Source: Faecalispora jeddahensis
GTDB taxonomy: Bacteria; Bacillota; Clostridia; Oscillospirales; Acutalibacteraceae
Assembly (NCBI RefSeq): GCF_000577335.1
Contig: NZ_CBYL010000011.1
Span: 1 to 64,000, forward strand
Length of the DNA: 64,000 bases
Direction of reading: 5' to 3'
Shown here in pieces: positions 32,909-41,353 of this stretch; positions within the stretch are counted from its first letter, which is position 1, and each line of letters begins with the position of its first letter. The translations under genes and the position numbers were made by a program. The notes under the pieces are model-generated. The model was not told where the DNA came from. It did not search any database and was given only the letters and a program-made list of their open reading frames with translations.

Positions 32909-34111
32909 ATGGAGCAAAATCAGGCCCCGCGTTCCGTGAGCACGCACATTGCGCTGTTCGGCAGGCGAAACGCCGGAAAGTCCAGCTTGATCAACGCGCT
33001 GACCGGCCAGAACATCGCCATTGTTTCCGACCAGCGCGGCACAACGACCGACCCGGTCTACAAAAGCATTGAGCTGTTCCCGCTGGGGCCATGTGTGCTG
33101 ATCGACACCGCCGGACTCGACGACACCGGCGAGCTGGGCGCGCTGCGGCGTGAAAAATCGCTGGAGGTTTTGGGCAGAACCGACATCGCCGTGTATGTAG
33201 CGGACGCCGAAAACGGCCTTGCCGCCGAAGAAGAGGATTTTCTGCAGCAGCTTCGGCAGCGCGGCCTACCGGTGATTCTGGTATGGAACAAAAGCGATCT
33301 GGAGTGTCTTCCCGCGCCGGAGGGCGCAATTGCGGTTTCTGCTCAAACCGGACAGGGAATGCAGCAGCTGATTGCGGTGTTATCGAACGCAAAGCCGCAG
33401 CAAAAAGCACCGGGCCTGCTGGACGGCCTTGTTTCGCCCGGTGAGCTGGTGCTGCTGGTGACTCCCATCGATTCCTCCGCGCCCAAGGGGCGGCTGATTT
33501 TGCCACAACAGCAGGTGCTGCGCGCCCTTTTGGAGCTGCCTGCCCCCGCTCTGGTGGTGCAGCCGGAAGAAATCCCCGCGGCGCTTGCCGCGCTTGCGGC
33601 CCCGCCCGCATTGGTGATCACTGATTCGCAGGCGTTTGCGCGCGTGGCGGAGCTTTTGCCGCCGGACATGCCGCTGACCTCGTTCTCTATTCTGTTTGCC
33701 CGCGCCAAGGGCGACCTTTCAGAGCTGGCCGCGGGCGCCCGGGCGATCGCCGCGCTGAAAGACGGCGACCGGGTTCTGATTGCCGAAGCCTGCACGCACC
33801 ATCGGCAGGAGGACGACATCGGCAAGGTGAAAATCCCGCGCTGGCTGCGGCAGAAAACCGGAAAGGAACTGCACTTTGAGTTTTCTTCCGGACTTGGCTA
33901 CACCAAGCAGCTGCCGGAATACGCGCTCGTCGTTCACTGCGGCGCGTGCATGATCAACCGCGCCGAAATGCTCAGCCGCATCCAACAGGCGCGGGAGGCC
34001 GAAGTGCCGATCGTAAACTACGGCGTGCTGATCGCCTATGTGACCGGTATTCTCGACCGCGTGCTTCAGCCGATCCCTGAAACCCACAAAAAGGAGGGAA
34101 GCTATGCGTGA
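32909..34111 (+). CDS. hydF: [FeFe]-hydrogenase H-cluster maturation GTPase HydF
   Basis: Cytoplasmic scaffold of 400 residues on which the 2Fe subcluster is assembled before transfer to HydA. The GTPase domain (about 10-170) has P-loop GRRNAGKSS, switch GTTTDPV, DTAGLDD and NKSD. The C-terminal cluster domain has CTHHRQED and HCGACM, giving the Cys-x-His...CxxC set for the [4Fe-4S] cluster. Start ATG follows AAAAAGGAGG and is contiguous with the upstream stop. It overlaps hydE by 8 bases. Confidence 0.97.
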   Translation: MEQNQAPRSVSTHIALFGRRNAGKSSLINALTGQNIAIVSDQRGTTTDPVYKSIELFPLGPCVLIDTAGLDDTGELGALRREKSLEVLGRTDIAVYVADAENGLAAEEEDFLQQLRQRGLPVILVWNKSDLECLPAPEGAIAVSAQTGQGMQQLIAVLSNAKPQQKAPGLLDGLVSPGELVLLVTPIDSSAPKGRLILPQQQVLRALLELPAPALVVQPEEIPAALAALAAPPALVITDSQAFARVAELLPPDMPLTSFSILFARAKGDLSELAAGARAIAALKDGDRVLIAEACTHHRQEDDIGKVKIPRWLRQKTGKELHFEFSSGLGYTKQLPEYALVVHCGACMINRAEMLSRIQQAREAEVPIVNYGVLIAYVTGILDRVLQPIPETHKKEGSYA

Positions 34112-35150
34112 CCTTGCCCGTATGACCCGCGCGGAGCTTGCGGAATTCATCCGCGACGGCGGAGGCGCCGACTATGCAGAGCTGATGCGGGAAGCCGACC
34201 GGCTTCGCCGCCTTTCTTACGACAACGAGGTTTACACCCGCGGCCTGATTGAATTTACCAACTTCTGCAAGAACGACTGCCTGTACTGCGGTATCCGCCG
34301 CAGCAACCCGTACGCCGAGCGCTACCGCCTGACCCAGCGCCAGATACTGGAGTGCTGCTCGCTGGGCTGGGAGCTTGGCTACCGCACCTTTGTGCTGCAG
34401 GGCGGCGAAGACCCATACTTTACCGACGAGCGGATCGAACGCATTGTGTATTCCATTCGCAGTACGCACCCGGACTGCGCCGTAACCCTTTCCATCGGCG
34501 AGCGCAGCCGTGAATCGTACCAGCGTTTTTACAATGCGGGCGCACAGCGCTATCTGCTGCGCCACGAAACCGCAAACGACGAGCATTACCGCAAGCTGCA
34601 CCCCGCCGTCATGTCTCCCGAGAACCGCAAGCGATGTCTTTGGGATTTGCGCGACATCGGCTACCAGGTAGGGGCGGGATTCATGGTGGGCTCCCCGTTC
34701 CAGACGCCGGAATACCTTGCGGACGACCTTCTGTTTTTGCAGGAGCTACAGCCCCACATGGTGGGGATCGGGCCGTTTATTCCGCAGAAGGACACGCCGT
34801 TCGGCACTTTCCCCTCCGGCACGGTGGAGCAGACGCTCTTGCTGCTCGCGATGCTGCGGGTGCTGCTGCCTACGGCACTGCTGCCCGCCACCACAGCAGT
34901 GGGCACACTTGACCCGCTCGGGCGGGAAAAGGCCCTGAAGGCCGGGGCGAACGTGGTGATGCCGAACCTTTCCCCCACCGATGTTCGGAAAAAGTATTTG
35001 CTGTACGACAACAAAATCTGTACCGGCGACGAAGCGGCGGAATGCCGCTTCTGCATCCAGGGCCGCGTGGAGCGGGCCGGATTCCGCCTGACGGTGAGCC
35101 GGGGCGACCATAAAGAATGGAGGATGCAGCATGATGCAATTGGATCATGA
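34104..35150 (+). CDS. hydE: [FeFe]-hydrogenase maturation radical SAM protein HydE
   Basis: Radical SAM enzyme of 348 residues that supplies part of the H-cluster's bridging dithiolate ligand, acting on an iron-cysteine precursor made by HydG. The radical SAM motif is FCKNDCLYCGIRRSN; GGEDPYF and the barrel strands are typical. The second-cluster site near the C-terminus (ECRFCIQGR) is retained. It overlaps hydF upstream and hydG downstream, so the three are co-translated. Confidence 0.96.
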   Translation: MRDLARMTRAELAEFIRDGGGADYAELMREADRLRRLSYDNEVYTRGLIEFTNFCKNDCLYCGIRRSNPYAERYRLTQRQILECCSLGWELGYRTFVLQGGEDPYFTDERIERIVYSIRSTHPDCAVTLSIGERSRESYQRFYNAGAQRYLLRHETANDEHYRKLHPAVMSPENRKRCLWDLRDIGYQVGAGFMVGSPFQTPEYLADDLLFLQELQPHMVGIGPFIPQKDTPFGTFPSGTVEQTLLLLAMLRVLLPTALLPATTAVGTLDPLGREKALKAGANVVMPNLSPTDVRKKYLLYDNKICTGDEAAECRFCIQGRVERAGFRLTVSRGDHKEWRMQHDAIGS

Positions 35151-36519
35151 CTTAATCTATCAATTACTGGAGCAGGCAAAAAACAGTACATCCGAACAGC
35201 GTGAAGTCGCCGTTCGGCGTGCGGAAAACGGAGAAACGCTGGATTATCTGGATATCGCGCTGCTGCTTGAAATCACCGAACCGGAGCTTTTGGCGCGCAT
35301 TTACCGTGTTGCCGGGAACATCAAGAAGAAAATCTACGGCAACCGCGTGGTGCTGTTTGCACCGCTGTATGTTTCGAATCACTGTGTGAACAACTGCGTT
35401 TACTGCGGCTTTCAGCGCTGCAACGAGATGCCGCGCCGCCGCCTGACCCGCGAGGAAATTCAGCAGGAGGTTCGCGTGCTGGAACGCATGGGCCACAAGC
35501 GCCTTGCTCTTGAGGCCGGAGAGGACCCCGTCAACTGCGACATTCAGTACATTCTGGATGCGCTCGACGCCATCTACGACACGAAGCTTGACAACGGCAG
35601 CATCCGCCGCGTCAACGTCAATATTGCCGCCACCACGGTGGAGGAATACCGCATGCTCCACGAAAAGGGCATCGGCACCTACATTCTGTTCCAGGAGACT
35701 TACCACAAACCTACTTATGAAGCTATGCATCCCCACTGTCGAAAGAGCAATTACGACTATCACCTGACCGCGTTTGACCGCGCGATGGAAGCCGGGATCG
35801 AGGATGTGGGCGCAGGCGTGCTGTTCGGCCTGTACGACCCGAAGTTCGAGGTACTCGGCCTGATGATGCACAACGCACACCTGGAAGAACGCTTCGGCGT
35901 GGGCTTCCACACGATCTCTATGCCGCGCTTAAAGCAGGCCGAGGGCATGAGCCTGAAGGATTTCCCGCATCTGGTGGATGACGAGACCTTTAAGCATCTG
36001 GTGGCCATTCTGCGGATTGCGGTGCCCTACACTGGCATCATCATGTCTACGCGCGAATCGGCCCAGATGCGCGACGAGGTGCTGCACTACGGGGTATCGC
36101 AGATCAGCGCCGGTTCCAACACGGAAATCGGCGGCTACAAGCAGGAGGAGGATTCCCCGCATGAGACGGTATCCGGGCAGTTCCAGCTTTCGGATGAGCG
36201 CCGCCCGCTTGAGGTGATCAAGACCCTGATCGAAAACGGATACATCCCCAGCTACTGTACCGCCTGCTATCGGCAGGGCCGCACCGGCGACCGCTTTATG
36301 CAGCTGGCGAAAAGCGGAACCATCCAAAATACCTGTACCCCAAACGCATTGATGACGCTGCTGGAGTACATGCTCGATTACGGCGACCCCGAGCTGACCG
36401 AAATGGGAGGGCATCTGCTGGAGAACGAGCTGAACAAAATCGAAAACCCGAATGTGCAGAGAATCGTCCGCCGGAACATTGAGCGCATGCGCGCCGGGGA
36501 ACGCGATCTGTTCCTGTAA
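35131..36519 (+). CDS. hydG: [FeFe]-hydrogenase maturation radical SAM protein HydG (tyrosine lyase)
   Basis: Radical SAM tyrosine lyase of 462 residues producing CO and cyanide ligands for the H-cluster. The SAM cluster motif is SNHCVNNCVYCGF. The C-terminal auxiliary cluster uses CTACYRQ and the distant NTCTPNAL (Cys-x2-Cys-x22-Cys), which holds the dangler iron. The ThiH-like barrel includes LEAGEDPVNCDI. The ATG at 35131 lies 20 bases inside hydE. The hydrogenase structural gene is not in this window. Confidence 0.97.
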   Translation: MMQLDHDLIYQLLEQAKNSTSEQREVAVRRAENGETLDYLDIALLLEITEPELLARIYRVAGNIKKKIYGNRVVLFAPLYVSNHCVNNCVYCGFQRCNEMPRRRLTREEIQQEVRVLERMGHKRLALEAGEDPVNCDIQYILDALDAIYDTKLDNGSIRRVNVNIAATTVEEYRMLHEKGIGTYILFQETYHKPTYEAMHPHCRKSNYDYHLTAFDRAMEAGIEDVGAGVLFGLYDPKFEVLGLMMHNAHLEERFGVGFHTISMPRLKQAEGMSLKDFPHLVDDETFKHLVAILRIAVPYTGIIMSTRESAQMRDEVLHYGVSQISAGSNTEIGGYKQEEDSPHETVSGQFQLSDERRPLEVIKTLIENGYIPSYCTACYRQGRTGDRFMQLAKSGTIQNTCTPNALMTLLEYMLDYGDPELTEMGGHLLENELNKIENPNVQRIVRRNIERMRAGERDLFL

Positions 36520-36542
36520 AATCCTTTCGTCCAATCAAACAG

Positions 36543-36584
36543 AAAAAGGCGGTACCTGCAATGCCCGCAGGATACCGCCTTTTT
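36543..36584 (+). terminator. Rho-independent terminator of the hyd operon
   Basis: AAAAAGGCGGTA pairs with TACCGCCTTTTT, with an inner CTGC/GCAG stem, 23 bases after the hydG stop codon. Confidence 0.92.
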
Positions 36585-36643
36585 CTATGAACCCGTATCG
36601 ACAGACGCTTTGACCGATAATATTGTCTCCCGGCCGCTTTCGG

Positions 36644-36672
36644 TTGAATTTCCCGTTTGGGTCTGCTACAAT
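36644..36672 (+). promoter_or_regulatory. Promoter of the following hypothetical gene
   Basis: TTGAAT (36644-36649) and TACAAT (36667-36672) are spaced by 17 bases, 33 bases before the start codon. Confidence 0.7.
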
Positions 36673-36705
36673 GTCAGGAAAAGAAACAGGAATAGAGGCG
36701 ATCTC

Positions 36706-37137
36706 ATGAACCGGGTCATTCGCAGGAATCAGATCGATCTGCCCTACAGCTTGCACGATGGGAAAGTGATTGGCTTTCAGGTAACAAACGACACCCTTCA
36801 AATGCAGCTGCAGAGCGGATTCATAGAAACCATCGAGCCCTTTGAACAAGCAGCCGGCTGTATCGAGTTTGAGAAAACAGATTGGGATTTCAGCTATGTG
36901 TATCTGCTGGAATATGAAGATGTTCCGTGCGGTAACTGTGGCAGCTTTACCGGTAAAAAAATGGATTTGCACGAATTCATCGGTCAGTATCGCAATGCCG
37001 GGTTTGACATCATGGATGAAACCTATGGCTACAATATGTCAAAATTCAGCGGATACCTTTCAGCGGAAGGGTCTGTCAAAGAATGCATCATCGAGATATA
37101 CCATTTGGGTGATATGAGTTACATTGTGGAGGAATAA
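36706..37137 (+). CDS. Hypothetical cytoplasmic protein
   Basis: Protein of 143 residues I do not recognise. It is acidic, with alternating hydrophobic strands (HDGKVIGFQVTNDTLQMQLQ, DFSYVYLLEYEDVP) and a CGNC pair near residue 76 that could bind metal or form a disulfide. No signal peptide or membrane segment. The pattern suggests an all-beta fold like small DUFs found beside metabolic genes. Start ATG 36706 follows GAGGCGAT. It has its own promoter and stands alone. Confidence 0.75.
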   Translation: MNRVIRRNQIDLPYSLHDGKVIGFQVTNDTLQMQLQSGFIETIEPFEQAAGCIEFEKTDWDFSYVYLLEYEDVPCGNCGSFTGKKMDLHEFIGQYRNAGFDIMDETYGYNMSKFSGYLSAEGSVKECIIEIYHLGDMSYIVEE

Positions 37138-37314
37138 TTTCTGGTTCTGCGAACTTCCTCATAACCAGCAACCGCAGCCCTGCATCTTTTTATCCTAATC
37201 TTCAGCAGAAATAATACCAATTGTATATTCTCGAAATTATATCCTATAAGTAATCTAAAAGTCAGCTTGGTTTCTTTTCTTTTAAAAAAGGGAGCGAGAA
37301 TGGGATTCTGTCGC

Positions 37315-38328
37315 TTACGAAAGCCCCTTTCTCTTTTTAACGGACTCGGTCAACGCCGGCAGCACCTGAAACAGGTCGCCTACCACGCCATAATCGGCTA
37401 CTCCAAAAATGGGGGCGTCGGGATCCTTATTGATGGCGACCACCACGTCGGAGCTGTTCATGCCCACCAGATGCTGAATCGCACCTGAGATACCGGCCGC
37501 AATGTAAAGCTTTGGTCCTACGGTCTTTCCGCTTTGCCCTACCTGATGAGAACGTGAAATCCAACCGGAATCCACCGCCGCGCGGGATGCGCCGACCGTT
37601 GCGCCAAGCGCGTCCGCCAGTTCCCGAATCGTGCGGAAGCCCTCGGGGCCGCCTACGCCGCGCCCGCCGGAAACAATGATCTCTGCTCCCTCCAAATCGA
37701 CCAGCTCTTTGCTCAGTTCGCTGATCACATCCAGAACCTTGGTGCGCAGACGTTCTTCCGGAATGTGAATGTCTTCTTTGATCACCTCTGCAGAGCGGCT
37801 GTCGTCAGGTTCTTCTTTCTTAAAAACACCGGGGCGCACCGTGCCGATCTGCGGGCGGTGGTCGGGGCACAAAATGGTAGCCATCAGGTTTCCGCCAAAG
37901 GCCGGGCGGGTCCACGCTACATTGCCGCTTTGCTCATCGATGTCCAACGCGGTGCAGTCTGCCGTAAGACCCGTTTTCAGGCGGCAGGACAAACGGGGGG
38001 CCATGTCGCGCCCGTTGCCGGTCGCTCCGATCAGCAGAGTGGTAGGACCATATTTCTCCACCAGCGCATGCAGTGCGTCGGTATAGGCGTCGGTCGTGTA
38101 CCGAGCAAATTCGGGGCCGTCCACCACAATGATTTGATCCGCCCCGTGCGCCTGCACAGTCCTGACCGCCTCATCCACCTGAGAGCCGATCACAACGGCC
38201 ACCAGCTTTCCCTGTTGCCCGTCCGCCAGTCGGCGGCCCGGATTCAGCAGTTCCAAGCCAACATTTTTTGCCCTGCCGTTCCGATCGGTCTCGATCAACA
38301 CCCACAAATCCTTTGTCTTTGCTTCCAT
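37315..38328 (-). CDS. etfA: Electron transfer flavoprotein alpha subunit
   Basis: Cytoplasmic FAD-binding subunit of 337 residues. The C-terminal FAD domain has the signature YIAAGISGAIQHLVGM and INKDPDAPIFGVADYG. The N-terminal domain (about 1-190) has RDMAPRLSCRLKTGLTADCT. With EtfB it moves electrons between acyl-CoA or other dehydrogenases and ferredoxin/quinone carriers; in clostridia it often takes part in flavin bifurcation. No acyl-CoA dehydrogenase or lactate dehydrogenase gene is adjacent, so the partner is unknown. It lies 16 bases after etfB. Confidence 0.96.
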   Translation of the reverse strand: MEAKTKDLWVLIETDRNGRAKNVGLELLNPGRRLADGQQGKLVAVVIGSQVDEAVRTVQAHGADQIIVVDGPEFARYTTDAYTDALHALVEKYGPTTLLIGATGNGRDMAPRLSCRLKTGLTADCTALDIDEQSGNVAWTRPAFGGNLMATILCPDHRPQIGTVRPGVFKKEEPDDSRSAEVIKEDIHIPEERLRTKVLDVISELSKELVDLEGAEIIVSGGRGVGGPEGFRTIRELADALGATVGASRAAVDSGWISRSHQVGQSGKTVGPKLYIAAGISGAIQHLVGMNSSDVVVAINKDPDAPIFGVADYGVVGDLFQVLPALTESVKKRKGLS

Positions 38329-38344
38329 TATTTTTCCCTCCCTC

Positions 38345-39145
38345 TTATATCACACAGGTTTCGCAGAGCGACTCAAACAGCCTTTTACCTGAATCTGTCC
38401 CGCTTTCTTCCTGAATTCTGACCCCGCCGGACTTCTGCGGCGCCGTATAGGTTTTTTTCACTTTTGTCGGCGAACCCTTCAGCCCCGCGCGGCTGAGGTC
38501 GATCGTCAGGTCCGCGGAGGTCAGAGTGGGAATCTCGACCTTATTCGCGGCCAGTTTGGTTCGGATGGTGGGGTACCGCGGCTCGTAGGGAAGCTTCGTC
38601 ACCGTAATCACACACGGCATTTTTACGCCCAGCAATTCAAAATCATCTTCCGACTCGCGCTTGACTTTTGCAGTGTCTCCTTCCACAGAAAGCCCAACTG
38701 CACAGGTCACCTGCGGGTAATCCAGATGCTCCGCGATCTCTGGGCCCACCTGGGCCGTATCGCCGTCGATCGCCTGCTTGCCGCAGAAGATCAAATCGAA
38801 TTTGCCCTCCAGCTCCTCTACCCGAACGACGGCGCGCGAAAGAATATAGCTGGTTGCCAGCGTATCGGAACCGCCAAACGCGCGGTCGCTGATCAGATAT
38901 GCTTTGTCCGCCCCCACCGCTAAACATTGTTTGAGCGCCGCCTTGGCCTGCTCCGGCCCCATGGACAGCACTACGATCCTGCTGCCCGGCACTGCGTCCT
39001 TCAGCCGGGCTGCCATTTCCATTGCATAAGAGTCGAACGGATTAACGATACTGGGTACGCCCGAGCGGATCAGCGTATTTGTTTTAGGATCGATACGAAT
39101 TTCCGCTGTATCGGGTACTTGCTTGACACATACTAACAGATTCAT
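38345..39145 (-). CDS. etfB: Electron transfer flavoprotein beta subunit
   Basis: Protein of 266 residues starting MNLLVCVKQVPDTAEIRIDP, the EtfB hallmark. It has FCGKQAIDGDTAQVGPEIAE and VITVTKLPYEPRYP, the AMP/FAD-contact regions. Start ATG 39145 follows AAAAGGAGAGAG; upstream in-frame codons reach into the promoter and are not used. It is first in an etfBA operon. Whether this pair can bifurcate electrons cannot be read from these motifs alone. Confidence 0.95.
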   Translation of the reverse strand: MNLLVCVKQVPDTAEIRIDPKTNTLIRSGVPSIVNPFDSYAMEMAARLKDAVPGSRIVVLSMGPEQAKAALKQCLAVGADKAYLISDRAFGGSDTLATSYILSRAVVRVEELEGKFDLIFCGKQAIDGDTAQVGPEIAEHLDYPQVTCAVGLSVEGDTAKVKRESEDDFELLGVKMPCVITVTKLPYEPRYPTIRTKLAANKVEIPTLTSADLTIDLSRAGLKGSPTKVKKTYTAPQKSGGVRIQEESGTDSGKRLFESLCETCVI

Positions 39146-39765
39146 TTTCTCTCTCCTTTTCCCATATGACTCCCCATTTGCGCCGGGGTCCAAGGCTCCG
39201 CTGCCGGGGCGCCGTGTTTGTCTGCGGAGCACCGCAAATAACAGGCTGGAAGATCGCCAGCTGCATCTATTGGTGCTACCAATATTTATATTAACTATAA
39301 TAAAAACATCTGTCAATAATCGTTGTTTTATTGTCAAAGTTATATAAATAAATAACAATATTTCATTTGAGTAATTTTATTATCGCAATTTAAAAGCACA
39401 AACCGCTGATGTAACTGATGCTTTTCACACACTGGTATAACCAACAGCCGCCCGCGGCCATTAGCCTGATATTTCAAGAGAATTCCATTTGCTTTACGGG
39501 CTGTTTGATTTTATCTTTCCTTCTGTTTTCGCCGGTCCTGCTTTTCAATACAGATTACAACACACGGTGAACAGGGTATTAAAAAGCTTTTGAGAGCGTT
39601 TTCTTTCAGATTTCTACCAGCCAGACACTTTTTCGATTCGCCGGCACAGCCGGTGGTTGTTCTACAAAAAAAGGGAAAGGAACTGTGTCCAACAGTTCCT
39701 TTCCCTTTTCTATATGGCAGCGCCGGTAAAACGAAGCCATAATAATTTTATTTTTCCCGTCTGCA
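39146..39765. other. Intergenic region upstream of etfB
   Basis: Besides the etfB promoter and its palindrome, about 440 bases (39320-39765) between the Rrf2 gene and the promoter are AT-rich and hold no gene I can support. A T-rich segment with the inverted repeat GGAAAGGAAC/GTTCCTTTCC (39673-39707) probably terminates the Rrf2 transcript. Confidence 0.6.
39268..39316 (-). promoter_or_regulatory. etfBA promoter with operator palindrome at the start site
   Basis: On the minus strand TTGACA (complement of 39311-39316) and TAATAT (complement of 39288-39293) are spaced by 17 bases. Just downstream, at the expected start site, lies TATTGGT-GCT-ACCAATA (39268-39284), a perfect 7-3-7 palindrome. 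A repressor bound there would block initiation. The nearest regulator gene is the Rrf2 protein next door; the link is inference. Confidence 0.65.
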
Positions 39766-40236
39766 TCAGGGCAACTGCTTATCCACTCCGGGGCAGCCCT
39801 CCGCTTTCCCTTTCTCTTGCTCCTTTACGGAACGGCAGGCCGCTCCGCACGGCTCTACCTGAGAAAAGGTGTAGGAATCCAGCTGCCTGCGCACCGATTC
39901 CGAAATTTCGGCATAGATGCGGTGATACCGGCAAGCCTGATGCGTACAGGCATATTCATCCTGCTGACACCGGCTGATCATGTACGGGCCTTCCACCGAT
40001 TCAATGACCTCGCGCAGAGTGATCCGGCTGCCGGGGCGGGCCAGCGTATAACCGCCGTGCGCCCCTTTATAGGACTGCACGATCCCGTCGGAAACCAGCT
40101 TGCGCAGAATCTTCAGCGCAAATCGCGGCGGAACACAGGTTCCCTCAGAAATGCTGCGCGCATCTGCCTTTTGATTGGACGCCGCCAGAAAATCCACGAT
40201 CCTGACCGCATAGTCCGTTTCTAATGTCATGTGCAT
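39766..40236 (-). CDS. Rrf2-family transcription regulator
   Basis: Regulator of 156 residues. The winged helix has LETDYAVRIVDFLAAS, CVPPRFALKILRKL and YKGAHGGYTLARP, the classic Rrf2 recognition and wing segments. The C-terminal half has Cys residues in SRCQQ, YACTHQACRYH and PCGAAC, which could hold an Fe-S cluster as in IscR/NsrR/RsrR. It is likely a redox or Fe-S sensor. It lies between rpoD and etfBA in the same direction, and the palindrome at the etfB promoter is a candidate target. GGAAGGAG precedes the ATG. Confidence 0.92.
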   Translation of the reverse strand: MHMTLETDYAVRIVDFLAASNQKADARSISEGTCVPPRFALKILRKLVSDGIVQSYKGAHGGYTLARPGSRITLREVIESVEGPYMISRCQQDEYACTHQACRYHRIYAEISESVRRQLDSYTFSQVEPCGAACRSVKEQEKGKAEGCPGVDKQLP

Positions 40237-40252
40237 GACGAGGCTCCTTCCA

Positions 40253-41341
40253 TTAATCCAGGAAGTCTTTCAGCTTTTTGCTGCGGCTGGGATGACGGAG
40301 CTTGCGCAGCGCCTTTGCCTCAATCTGGCGAATGCGCTCACGGGTAACGTTAAACTCCTTACCCACTTCCTCCAGTGTGCGGGAACGGCCGTCTTCCAAG
40401 CCAAAACGCAGGCGAAGCACCTTTTCTTCCCTGGGGGTGAGGGTGTCGAGCACCTCGCCGAGCTGCTCACGCAGAAGCGTGTGAGAGGCGGCATCTGCCG
40501 GGGCGGGCGCTTCATCGTCGGGGATGAAGTCGCCGAGGTGGCTGTCTTCCTCCTCACCGATCGGGGTTTCGAGCGATACCGGCTCCTGCGCGACCCGCAT
40601 GATCTCGCGAACCTTATCGACCGGCATGTCCAGCTCCAGAGATACCTCGTCGGCTGTCGGCTCGTGGCCGTTCGTGTGCAGAAGCTGGCTCGATACCTTC
40701 TTCACTTTATTGATCGTTTCCACCATGTGCACGGGAATGCGGATGGTTCTTGCCTGGTCGGCAATCGCACGGGTGATGGCCTGGCGAATCCACCACGTTG
40801 CATAGGTAGAAAATTTAAAACCCTTGGTGTAATCGAATTTTTCGACCGCCTTAATGAGGCCGAGGTTTCCCTCCTGAATCAGGTCGAGGAACTGCATTCC
40901 GCGGCCAAGGTAACGCTTGGCGATGCTGACGACCAGACGAAGGTTCGCTTCGGAAAGGCGCTTCTTTGCGGCTTCGTCTCCGTTTGAAATGCGGATGGCC
41001 AGATCGATTTCCTCTTCGGGGGTGAGCAGCGGAACGCGGCCAATCTCTTTGAGGTATACCTTAACGGGGTCGTCGATGGCAATTCCTTCGGTGGCCAGAG
41101 CAGCCTCCACATCCTCGCCTTCGCCGCTGGGGATATCGAGTCCTTCGAGCGGGATATTGGCAAAATCCTCTATGATCTCAACGCCCTGGCTTTCGAGTGT
41201 ATCGTAAAACTTTTCAATCTGCTCCGGCTCAAAATCCAGCTCGCCGAGAGCGTCCAGAATTTCTTTCGTCGAAAGCTGTCCTTTGCTTTTTCCCAGTTCG
41301 ATCAGATCTCTGATGACTGTCTTCTTATCAGGCATTTCCAT
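40253..41341 (-). CDS. rpoD: RNA polymerase primary sigma factor (sigma-A/RpoD)
   Basis: Housekeeping sigma factor of 362 residues. Region 1.2/2 contains [36 protein letters not shown] and [14 protein letters not shown] (core binding and -10 recognition). Region 3 has [11 protein letters not shown]. Region 4 ends with [18 protein letters not shown] and [20 protein letters not shown] (-35 recognition). It is directly downstream of dnaG by 12 bases, the usual Firmicute dnaG-rpoD operon. The many TTGACA-17-TATAAT promoters in the window fit this factor. Confidence 0.98.
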   Translation of the reverse strand: MEMPDKKTVIRDLIELGKSKGQLSTKEILDALGELDFEPEQIEKFYDTLESQGVEIIEDFANIPLEGLDIPSGEGEDVEAALATEGIAIDDPVKVYLKEIGRVPLLTPEEEIDLAIRISNGDEAAKKRLSEANLRLVVSIAKRYLGRGMQFLDLIQEGNLGLIKAVEKFDYTKGFKFSTYATWWIRQAITRAIADQARTIRIPVHMVETINKVKKVSSQLLHTNGHEPTADEVSLELDMPVDKVREIMRVAQEPVSLETPIGEEEDSHLGDFIPDDEAPAPADAASHTLLREQLGEVLDTLTPREEKVLRLRFGLEDGRSRTLEEVGKEFNVTRERIRQIEAKALRKLRHPSRSKKLKDFLD

Positions 41342-41353
41342 TGGTAGTTCCCC

